Part shown: positions 9,167 through 16,368 of the stretch, in pieces
How the letters are laid out: each line of letters begins with the position of its first letter
Numbering within the stretch: position 1 is the first letter of the stretch
Assembly (NCBI GenBank): GCA_903960845.1
Contig: CAJCCF010000582.1
Coordinates: forward strand, 1-52,839
Length of the DNA: 52,839 bases
Reading direction: 5' to 3'
Origin: an uncultured Verrucomicrobiota bacterium
GTDB lineage: Bacteria > Verrucomicrobiota > Verrucomicrobiia > Verrucomicrobiales > Verrucomicrobiaceae
The notes under the pieces: model-generated
Database searches by the model: none
Seen by the model: the letters and a program-made list of their open reading frames with translations, nothing else
Told to the model about the DNA's origin: nothing
Program-made: the position numbers and the translations under genes

Positions 9167-9227
9167 CCGCCGGATGAATGGTGCGTTTACGGTTGTTGAA
9201 GATGGGTTGCGATGCTTGATCAAAGGG

Positions 9228-10019
9228 ATGTTCTTCGACACGCACACCCACCTCGGCAGTCACAAGTTTGATGGCGATCTCGCCGACATTCTTAGCCGTG
9301 CCCATGCCGCCGGGGTCTCTCGCATGATGGTGCCGGCGACAGACCTTGATAATGCGCGCAAATGTCTGGCCATCGCCGAGAAGGAACCCGGGGTGCGTGT
9401 CGCCGTCGGTATTCATCCCTGCGATGTGGACACGGTCTCAGGCACGGCATGGATCGACGAACTGCGTGAACTGGCCCGGCATCCCAAGGTGGCGGCCATT
9501 GGGGAGATAGGTCTCGATTATTTTCACGCGCCGCCGGAGGGTTTTGATCTGACTGGATGGAAGGCGCATCAGTCGCTGTGCCTGCGTCTGCAGCTCGATC
9601 TGGCCTGCGAACTGGGGCTGAATGTGGTGCTGCATCAGCGCGAGAGCTGGGATGATCTGGTGGCCATGGTCATGCCCTACAGCGGGCGCCTGCGCGGCGT
9701 CTTCCACTGCTACACCGGCACGCTGGAGCAGGCGCAGCCACTGCTGGACCAAGGGCATCTGATTTCCTTCACCGGCATTGTCACCTTTAAAAATCCAGGC
9801 CCGGCGGGTGAGGCGGTGCGCATGGTGACGGACGGTCACTACATGCTGGAGACGGATGCACCCTATCTCGCGCCGGTGCCTCATCGCGGTCAGCGCTGCG
9901 AGCCCGCTTATGTGGCTGACACGGCGCGCGCTGTGGCTGTGCTCCGCGGTCAGAGTCCGGAAGAGGTGGCACACAGCACCAGCAGGACGGCTTTGGGCTT
10001 CTTCAAAGGTTATTTATAA
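9228..10019 (+). CDS. tatD: TatD-family metal-dependent hydrolase (DNase)
   Basis: TatD/YcfH-type hydrolase with a TIM-barrel fold; family members are metal-dependent 3'-5' exonucleases. Metal-site motifs appear in order: FDTHTHLGSHKFD at the N-terminus, GIHPCDVD, IGEIGLDYF, VLHQRES, FHCYTGT and LETDAPYLAPVPHRG. The ATG at 9228 gives 263 residues, the normal length, with AAAGGG just before it. In-frame ATGs at 9174 and 9096 would add a non-homologous leader, and the 9096 start would overlap smc by 71 bp. The gene follows smc by 61 bp and is probably in the same transcript. Family assignment is firm; the exact substrate is not known. Confidence 0.92.
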   Translation: MFFDTHTHLGSHKFDGDLADILSRAHAAGVSRMMVPATDLDNARKCLAIAEKEPGVRVAVGIHPCDVDTVSGTAWIDELRELARHPKVAAIGEIGLDYFHAPPEGFDLTGWKAHQSLCLRLQLDLACELGLNVVLHQRESWDDLVAMVMPYSGRLRGVFHCYTGTLEQAQPLLDQGHLISFTGIVTFKNPGPAGEAVRMVTDGHYMLETDAPYLAPVPHRGQRCEPAYVADTARAVAVLRGQSPEEVAHSTSRTALGFFKGYL

Positions 10020-10066
10020 ATGCGCTGAATAGATCCCGCGAAGCTGAAGTCAGAGAAGGCACCACT

Positions 10067-10699
10067 ATGAAAAACAAACTTTTAGCCTTGGGCTGTGCAG
10101 CAATCTGCGGCTTGTCACTTTCTTCCTGCGTTGTCGATCCCTATGGCTACCCCATGGCTGGCGGAAACTACAGGAGCGGTTATTCAAACGGCTGCTCAAA
10201 CAGCCGCAATTATGGCAACGGCTATGCCGGCACAGGCTATTACGGATCGGGTTATAACAGCGTTTATGCAGCGCCGCATTACACCCCGACGTTCACGAGT
10301 TTGTCTTTCTTTGGCGGCAGCGGCTGGGGGAATAGCTACGGCAATTCGGGCTATGGCTATGGACGCCCGAGCTACGCCGGTTCGCAATACCGGGGCGGAT
10401 ACAACTCATGCCAGCCTCCGGCATCGTTCGGCAGTCATCATGGTTCACATGTGACGCGGCCTTCGATGTTCCAAGGCGGTGGCATCATGAGCAGGCCGCC
10501 TGCAACACGCACGTTTTCACCTCCCTCCTTTCTACATTCGTCCCCCGGCCATTCCTTCGGGTCACCATCCGGGCCGATGCCAGGCGGGCACTCAAATCAT
10601 GGCGGCAGGCCGATCATCCAGGCATCGACTCCAATGCCAGTCCACTCGACTTCGGGTGGTTTTGCAGGCCTGGCTTCCGGTCGCCACCACGGGCGTTGA
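10067..10699 (+). CDS. Gly/Tyr/Ser/Asn-rich predicted lipoprotein, function unknown
   Basis: I do not recognise a family. The 210-residue product starts with a short lipoprotein signal peptide (MKNKLLALGCAAICGLSLSSC) in which LSSC is a lipobox, so the mature protein should begin with a lipidated Cys21. Nearly all of the rest is low complexity. Residues 25-120 are dominated by Gly, Tyr, Ser and Asn (NYGNGYAGTGYYGSGYN), and residues 120-210 by Gly, Ser, Pro and His. No globular domain is visible, and it may be an envelope surface or structural component. GAGAAGG lies about 9 bp before the ATG, one of the better ribosome-binding sites here. Another frame over its 3' end (10408-10833) is open but looks like a shadow. 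Confidence 0.75.
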   Translation: MKNKLLALGCAAICGLSLSSCVVDPYGYPMAGGNYRSGYSNGCSNSRNYGNGYAGTGYYGSGYNSVYAAPHYTPTFTSLSFFGGSGWGNSYGNSGYGYGRPSYAGSQYRGGYNSCQPPASFGSHHGSHVTRPSMFQGGGIMSRPPATRTFSPPSFLHSSPGHSFGSPSGPMPGGHSNHGGRPIIQASTPMPVHSTSGGFAGLASGRHHGR

Positions 10700-10825
10700 G
10701 TTTTCGACCGGCCTCTTCATTGGAGGATTTTGAGAATTCTCTTGCAGCAGATGGTCTCGGGCGGCGTTTTGAACATGCGGGTACAGTCTTGACTCTCATG
10801 CCCGCCCCATTGACCTATTCCCCGC

Positions 10826-11830
10826 ATGTCTGAATCAGTTGCTCCTCCCCCCGCCGTCCCCGATCAGGAAACCATCGCCAAATCCGCCTCCTGGGTTCTC
10901 CCGCTTCGCGCGGAGATCGCCCGGGTGCTCATCGGTCAGACAGAACTCGTTGACCGATTGCTGGTTGCCTTGCTGACCAATGGACACGTTCTTCTCGAAG
11001 GTGTTCCAGGCCTGGCTAAAACACTCGCGGTGCGCACGCTTTCCAGTGCCCTCCACGCCGAGTTTAAGCGCATTCAGTTCACGCCCGACCTGCTTCCGGC
11101 AGACGTCGTGGGAACCATGGTTTATCACCCGAAGGAGGGCACCTTCACCCCGCGACTCGGCCCGATCTTTGCCAATCTGGTGCTGGCGGATGAAATCAAC
11201 CGTGCTCCTGCCAAGGTTCAAAGCGCTCTGCTTGAGGCGATGCAGGAGCGGCAGGTCACCATCGGTGAAAGAAGCTACAAGCTCCCGGATCCTTTCATGG
11301 TGCTGGCCACTCAGAACCCGATCGATCAGGAAGGCACCTACACCCTGCCGGAAGCTCAGCTTGACCGCTTTCTCTTCAAAGTCCGCGTGATCTATCCCAC
11401 ACCGACGGAAGAGCGTCAGGTGCTTGATGCCATGGCCACCAGTGCGCCGAAGCTTGACGTGAATCAGATCACCCAGGCGGCGGACATTGTTGCCAGCCGG
11501 GACATTGTGAACAGCATTTACATTGATGCGAAGATCCGCGACTACATCGTGTCCATCATTCATGCCACGCGCAATCCGGAGACTGTTGCGCCGCATTTGA
11601 AACTGCTGATCCGCTGTGGTGCCTCACCTCGCGGCACGATCAATCTGGCCCTGGCTACCAAGGCGCTGGCCTTCCTAGCCGGACGCAATTTTGTGACGCC
11701 GCAGGACATCAAGGATCTCGCTCCGGACATTCTGCGTCACCGCATCCTTCTCAGCTACGAAGCCGAGGCCGAAGGCGTGACCAGTGAGGATGTGATCAAG
11801 CAACTGCTCGACAAGCTGCCAGTGCCTTAA
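10826..11830 (+). CDS. MoxR-family AAA+ ATPase
   Basis: MoxR ATPases are thought to act as chaperones that assemble or activate partner proteins with VWA domains. Residues 57-66 hold Walker A (LEGVPGLAKT). Walker B with the family pattern ADEINRAPAKVQSALLEAM follows, then the sensor region ATQNPIDQEGTYTLPEAQLD and an all-alpha C-terminal lid. The length (334 residues) is typical. It opens a same-strand run: DUF58 protein, small membrane protein, two VWA proteins and a BatD-like protein, the classical MoxR/Bat arrangement. The start at 10826 follows a 126-bp gap after the lipoprotein gene, likely holding the operon promoter, although no clear -35/-10 pair can be named. Confidence 0.95.
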   Translation: MSESVAPPPAVPDQETIAKSASWVLPLRAEIARVLIGQTELVDRLLVALLTNGHVLLEGVPGLAKTLAVRTLSSALHAEFKRIQFTPDLLPADVVGTMVYHPKEGTFTPRLGPIFANLVLADEINRAPAKVQSALLEAMQERQVTIGERSYKLPDPFMVLATQNPIDQEGTYTLPEAQLDRFLFKVRVIYPTPTEERQVLDAMATSAPKLDVNQITQAADIVASRDIVNSIYIDAKIRDYIVSIIHATRNPETVAPHLKLLIRCGASPRGTINLALATKALAFLAGRNFVTPQDIKDLAPDILRHRILLSYEAEAEGVTSEDVIKQLLDKLPVP

Positions 11831-11912
11831 GCTGTTTTAGTCCGCTGTTCCCGGCTTGATGCCACACAGCCCCCTAACTAATTCTTGAAACCAAGGTCGG
11901 ATTGCCATTTGC

Positions 11913-12827
11913 ATGCCTGTATCGATTCCCAATGACGACGAACGCCTCAAGCGCATCCTCAAGCGCGTGCGGCGCATTGAGTTGATCACTCGCGGCATGG
12001 TCAAGGAGACGCTGGGTGGAGCTTACCATTCCAGGTTCAAGGGGCAGGGGATTGAGTTTGATGACTTCCGCGAGTACCAGCCGGGGGATGATGTGCGGTT
12101 TTTGGACTGGAATGTGACGGCGCGCATGAACGAACCCTTTGTGCGCAAATACATCGAGGAGCGCGAGTTGACGGTGATGCTGGTGGTCGATGTCAGCGGC
12201 TCTGGCGACTATGGCAGTCAGGAAGACAGCAAGCGTGAGCGTGCCGCGGAAGTCGCGGCTGTGTTTGCCTTCAGCGCGGTGCAGAATCAGGACAAGGTCG
12301 GGCTCGTGCTTGTTTCCGATCAGGTTGAGCATTACCTGCCTGCCCGGAAAGGTGGCAGTCATGCACTGCGCTGCCTGCGTGACATTCTCAACATCCAGCC
12401 CGCGAGCCGCCGCACCGATCTGGTGCCCGCCCTGGATCTCGCTTTGGAGCGCATCGCCCATCGCGCCCTGGTGGTGGTGGTTTCAGATTTCCTCACGAAG
12501 GATGATGCCTGGGAGAAAAGTCTGCGTGCCCTGGCGGCCAAGCATGATGTCGTCGCCGCCCAGATCACCGACCCGCGCGAGTGGGAACTGCCTAATCAGG
12601 GACGTGTCTGCCTGGAGGATCCGGAAACGGGCGAGCAGTACATCGTGAACACGTCTCATCCGGCCGTGCGCCAACAATATGCCCAGCGTATGAGTGACCG
12701 GCAGGACACACTGAACCGGATGTTGCGGAAAAATGGCGTGGAGCGGCTCGATGTGCGCACGAACGACGATTACGTGCCTGCTCTCAAAGCCTATTTCCGG
12801 TCACGCAAAAGGAGGAAACGCGGATGA
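11913..12827 (+). CDS. DUF58 domain protein (VWA-like) of the MoxR/Bat operon
   Basis: DUF58 proteins accompany MoxR ATPases and contain a VWA-like fold; their biochemical role is unsettled. The 304-residue product shows the signature block FDDFREYQPGDDVRFLDW at about residues 49-66, then NEPFVRKYIEERELTVMLVVDVSGSG, where DVSGS resembles a MIDAS metal site. A second conserved strand VVVVSDF is followed by a typical C-terminal half. There is no signal peptide, so it should be cytoplasmic. The gene ends in an ATGA overlap with the next one, so translation is probably coupled. The 82-bp gap from moxR has no terminator. Confidence 0.93.
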   Translation: MPVSIPNDDERLKRILKRVRRIELITRGMVKETLGGAYHSRFKGQGIEFDDFREYQPGDDVRFLDWNVTARMNEPFVRKYIEERELTVMLVVDVSGSGDYGSQEDSKRERAAEVAAVFAFSAVQNQDKVGLVLVSDQVEHYLPARKGGSHALRCLRDILNIQPASRRTDLVPALDLALERIAHRALVVVVSDFLTKDDAWEKSLRALAAKHDVVAAQITDPREWELPNQGRVCLEDPETGEQYIVNTSHPAVRQQYAQRMSDRQDTLNRMLRKNGVERLDVRTNDDYVPALKAYFRSRKRRKRG

Positions 12828-13363
12828 ACCGGATCTTCGTGTTTCTTGCCCAGGCACCGCAGGCTGAGGGGCCACCCCCGCAGCCTCTGCCGCATCCCGA
12901 ACTGCCTGCTCCGACCATGGTTGCTCCCGGGCCTGACTGGTTGGTCTATGCCCTGGTGGCCGGAGTGGTCATCTTCATGCTGACTCTCGTCATCTGGCTG
13001 CTTTTGCGCCCCTCGAAAGCCAGGCCGCCACAATTGAAAAAACCATGGCAAACGGCAATGAACCGTCTGCGCGATCTCCTCGTGCAATCTTCTCGGTTGC
13101 CACCGTCTGAAACTGCGATGGCCGTGTCTGAGACATTGCGGGTATACTTCATGGAGCGATATAAAATCCCGGCTCCGTTCCGCACGACGCAGGAACTGTT
13201 TCAGCGTGGCGGCATCCCCGCCTCCTCGCTACGCCTGAACCGTTATGAGTCGCTGGCTGAGGTCTGGGACCAGCTCGCCTTTGCGCCCGTGCCAGCAAAC
13301 CCGGCTGAGGCTGCGGCGCTGGTGCAAAAAGCTATTGAGTCACTTGAGGAGGACCGCGCATGA
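12824..13363 (+). CDS. One-pass membrane protein of the Bat operon (DUF4381-like position)
   Basis: A 179-residue protein with a Pro-rich periplasmic N-terminus (residues 10-38), one strong membrane helix (about 39-64, WLVYALVAGVVIFMLTLVIW) and a cytoplasmic helical domain. It overlaps the genes on both sides by 4 bp (ATGA), so it is a core member of the operon. In many MoxR/DUF58/VWA operons this slot is filled by a small DUF4381 protein, which it resembles in size, topology and position; that assignment is from context rather than a clear motif. The start is fixed by the overlap. It may anchor or bridge the MoxR-DUF58 pair to the VWA membrane proteins. Confidence 0.85.
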   Translation: MNRIFVFLAQAPQAEGPPPQPLPHPELPAPTMVAPGPDWLVYALVAGVVIFMLTLVIWLLLRPSKARPPQLKKPWQTAMNRLRDLLVQSSRLPPSETAMAVSETLRVYFMERYKIPAPFRTTQELFQRGGIPASSLRLNRYESLAEVWDQLAFAPVPANPAEAAALVQKAIESLEEDRA

Positions 13364-14385
13364 GCATTCCATTTTTTCGCGACATGATCTTTGCACGGCC
13401 TGAGTGCCTGCTGCTTCTGCTGGCTCTTCCGGTCATGGCCTGGTGGCGGGGCAAGCCGGGACGGGCACCCACGATTGCTTTTTCCACCACCTTCCTTTTG
13501 CGTGATCTGGGAACTCAGGCCAAGTCATCGCGCGGAGGTTTCACCATGGGGCTGGTGCTGCTGAGCATCGCTGCGGGCATCCTCGCGCTGGCACGGCCGC
13601 AGAAGGTCATCTCCCATGATGAAGACAACACTGAAGGTATCGCCATCTGTCTGACGGTGGATGTTTCACTCTCGATGTTGATCGAGGATTTCTACATTGG
13701 CGGCAGTCCGGTCAACCGGCTCGCGGCGGCGAAACGAGTGATGCGCGATTTCATCCGTGGCCGCACGAATGATCGCATCGGCATCGTCGCCTTTGCAGGT
13801 GCGCCCTATCAGCCCTGCCCGCTGACCTTTCAGCGCGACTGGCTGGAGGCGAATCTGGACCGTGTGCAGACGGGCGTCATGGAGGATGGTACGGCCATTG
13901 GTTCAGGTCTGGCCGCCGCCTCCCGCCGTCTCGACAAGGACACCGTGCCCAGCAAGGTGATCATCATGCTCACCGACGGCGCGAACAACAGCGGCAAACT
14001 CAGTCCACCGGATGCGGCCAAACTCGCCGCCACACTCGGGCAAAAAATTTACACCATTGCCATCGGCACACCGGGCGTTCACATGATCCCCCTGCCAAAC
14101 GGTCGCGTCATCACCAGCGGCAGGCAGGAGTTCGATGAAGGCACGCTTCAGGAAGTGGCCCGCATCGGCAATGGCAGCTTCTACATGGCGCAGGACCTTG
14201 GTGCGCTTCAGGAGATCTTTGCCACCATCGACAAGCTTGAGAAAAAAGAGATCAAGCACCGCAGCATCACGGAGGTCGAGGAGAAGTTCTTTTATCCGCT
14301 GGCCGCCGCTTCCGCGTTGCTGGGGCTGGCGCTGCTGCTTCGCTTCACCTTGTTGAACGCCTCACCCATGGCTGTTGCCACCTGA
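13360..14385 (+). CDS. batA: BatA-like VWA-domain membrane protein
   Basis: VWA protein of the Bat (Bacteroides aerotolerance-type) system. The 341-residue product has two N-terminal membrane segments (about 10-25 and 62-80), a VWA domain with a complete MIDAS motif D-V-S-L-S starting at Asp101, a later TDGANNSG loop, and a final membrane helix (about 308-330). This topology places the VWA domain between helices as in BatA. A strong GAGGAGG ribosome-binding site lies about 8 bp before the ATG, inside the preceding gene, and the ATG overlaps that gene's stop. The role is probably protein-protein contact in a periplasmic complex controlled by the MoxR ATPase. Confidence 0.92.
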   Translation: MSIPFFRDMIFARPECLLLLLALPVMAWWRGKPGRAPTIAFSTTFLLRDLGTQAKSSRGGFTMGLVLLSIAAGILALARPQKVISHDEDNTEGIAICLTVDVSLSMLIEDFYIGGSPVNRLAAAKRVMRDFIRGRTNDRIGIVAFAGAPYQPCPLTFQRDWLEANLDRVQTGVMEDGTAIGSGLAAASRRLDKDTVPSKVIIMLTDGANNSGKLSPPDAAKLAATLGQKIYTIAIGTPGVHMIPLPNGRVITSGRQEFDEGTLQEVARIGNGSFYMAQDLGALQEIFATIDKLEKKEIKHRSITEVEEKFFYPLAAASALLGLALLLRFTLLNASPMAVAT

Positions 14386-14396
14386 CTCCTGCCACC

Positions 14397-16343
14397 ATGA
14401 CTTTCCTCGCTGCAAAGATCCTTTACTGTCTCTCAATCCTGCCGCTTCTGGCAGTGTTGAAGCTGTGGGCGGACTGGCGCGCAGGGAAAGTGCAGTCCGC
14501 CTTCACTTCACCGCGGCTCAGGGACATGCTGGTCACGGGCGTTTCACTCCGGAGATCCTGGATCATTTTCACGCTGCAATTGCTGGCCCTCGGTTGCTTC
14601 ATCTTTGCCCTAGCCAGGCCGCGCTGGGGCGAGGACAAGATCGTGCAGCAGGAGTCGGGCAGAAATGTCATCATCGCCATCGACACCTCCCGTTCGATGC
14701 TGGCAAACGATATCGTGCCTGACCGCATCACCCGGGCCAAGCTGGCCACGCAGGACGTGCTGGCCTCGTTGAAAAACGACCGTGTGGGCCTGATCGCCTT
14801 TGCCGGAAACGCCTACCTTCAGGCCCCATTGACGACCGATCACGATGCGGTCGCTGAGGCCATCCAATCGCTCGACTTCACGTCCGTTCCACGCGGCGGC
14901 AGTGAGATCGGCCGCGCTCTCAAACTTGCGGTGGAGACATTTGAAAAGAGTCCCGCCAGGAATCATGGGTTGATCCTTTTCAGTGATGGCGGCGAGCCGG
15001 ACATCGAGATCACCGAATATTCAAAACAGGCTGCTCAGAAGAACATTCTCGTGCTCACCGTCAGTGTCGGAACGGAGGCCGGGGCGCTCATTCCTGATCC
15101 CGATCCCGCGCGTGCCGGCGAGTTTGTGCGCGACCAGCAGGGGAATGTGGTGAAGACACGCATGGAACCCAAGGTGCTTCAGGAAATCGCAACGGCCACG
15201 CGTGGCCGGTACATGAAACTTGGTTCCCAGCCTCTGGCCGTTTCCGTGGTCAAAGACCTGCTCTCCGCCCTTCAGGCACAAACCAACGCGGCGAAGGAAC
15301 TTGTGAAGCCGATTGAGCGTTTTTACTGGCCGTTGTCTATCGGTATGCTGCTGCTTGTCAGCGCCTGGCTCATCCGTCCCTCCTCCCGCATGAAAACCTA
15401 CACACCCGCACTGGCCCTCCTGGCATGGAGCTTCCTCACTCCAGCTGCTCAGGCAAATGACACGTTTCTGGGCTCCGTATTCGGCTCGAAAAAGCCCGAT
15501 CCGCAACAGGCGCTCGATGCCTATAAGGAGGGCGATTTTGACCATGCGGCGAAGCTTTACGAAGAGCTGATGAAAAGTTCCTCATCTGAAGCGCGGCGTC
15601 AGCAATTTGCTTTTGGACTCGGCAATGCCGCGCACCAGATCAAGGACTACGACCGCGCCGTTGGCGGATTCAGCAGAGCCTTGGAATCGGAGGACCGGGG
15701 CACACAAAACCAGGCGCATCGCGGCATGGCCCACAGTCTCTATGATCAGGGTGACCGCGCTTTGGCAAAGCAGCCGAAATTTTCCCTCAAAGCCTGGCGT
15801 GACAGCGTCAAGCACTTCGACGCCGCTTTAAAAATCGACCCCGCCAACAAAGAGGTGCAGGAGAATCGTGACTTCGTGAAGAAGCGCCTCGAGGAACTGC
15901 AAAAGAAGATGGACGAGCAGGAAGGCAAAGACGGCAAGAAGGGCGATAAAGGCAAAAAAGGTAAGAAGGGCGAAAAGGGTGAGAAGGGCGAATCCGACGA
16001 CGGCGATCAGGAAGGCGACGGCGATGGCGAGGACAAGGATAAGTCACGTAAAGAAAGCCTCGGCAAGAAGGAGGACGAGGAAGGTGAAGACGGCAAGGGC
16101 GGCGACAAAGAGAAGGAGCAGGAAGGCAAGCTCCAGGCTGGCAAAGAAGGTGATCAGGAAAGTGCGGAAGCCCGTGAGCGCCGAGAACAGCGTGAGGCTG
16201 AAATGGCAGGCAATGAGAAGGATGACGCCACCGGCTTCAGCCGCAATGAAGCCCGCTCCTTTTTGCGCACCTATGCCGATGATCAAAAGAAGGCCCTGCT
16301 GGTGCGTCCGCGGGATGCGCCTGTGAACGGCAAGGATTGGTAA
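14397..16343 (+). CDS. BatB-BatC fusion: VWA domain plus TPR and charged tail
   Basis: This 648-residue product combines two Bat proteins. Residues 1-330 are BatB-like: N-terminal membrane helices, a VWA domain with MIDAS D-T-S-R-S at Asp96, and a closing membrane helix (YWPLSIGMLLLVSAWLI). At residue 332 (ATG at 15390) a complete signal-peptide-like segment begins (MKTYTPALALLAWSF, cleavage-like AQA). It is followed by TPR-type helices (about 360-500), as in BatC. Residues about 508-620 are Lys/Glu/Gly/Asp-rich and include eight consecutive G-x-y triplets at 15922-15993. The gene starts 11 bp after batA and ends 25 bp before the BatD-like gene. The frame is continuous, so this is a true fusion unless translation also starts at 15390. 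Confidence 0.9.
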   Translation: MTFLAAKILYCLSILPLLAVLKLWADWRAGKVQSAFTSPRLRDMLVTGVSLRRSWIIFTLQLLALGCFIFALARPRWGEDKIVQQESGRNVIIAIDTSRSMLANDIVPDRITRAKLATQDVLASLKNDRVGLIAFAGNAYLQAPLTTDHDAVAEAIQSLDFTSVPRGGSEIGRALKLAVETFEKSPARNHGLILFSDGGEPDIEITEYSKQAAQKNILVLTVSVGTEAGALIPDPDPARAGEFVRDQQGNVVKTRMEPKVLQEIATATRGRYMKLGSQPLAVSVVKDLLSALQAQTNAAKELVKPIERFYWPLSIGMLLLVSAWLIRPSSRMKTYTPALALLAWSFLTPAAQANDTFLGSVFGSKKPDPQQALDAYKEGDFDHAAKLYEELMKSSSSEARRQQFAFGLGNAAHQIKDYDRAVGGFSRALESEDRGTQNQAHRGMAHSLYDQGDRALAKQPKFSLKAWRDSVKHFDAALKIDPANKEVQENRDFVKKRLEELQKKMDEQEGKDGKKGDKGKKGKKGEKGEKGESDDGDQEGDGDGEDKDKSRKESLGKKEDEEGEDGKGGDKEKEQEGKLQAGKEGDQESAEARERREQREAEMAGNEKDDATGFSRNEARSFLRTYADDQKKALLVRPRDAPVNGKDW

Positions 16344-16368
16344 CTGCAAGCAACCCTCCAACGACTGC

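Noticed and set aside
10732-10741. Perfect palindrome GAGAATTCTC in the moxR upstream gap
   Set aside because: Only 10 bp, with no second copy or nearby regulator; could easily be chance.
10408-10833. A 141-codon plus-strand frame overlapping the 3' end of the lipoprotein gene and the moxR upstream gap
   Set aside because: No ribosome-binding site or recognisable motif; composition follows the repetitive lipoprotein sequence in another frame.
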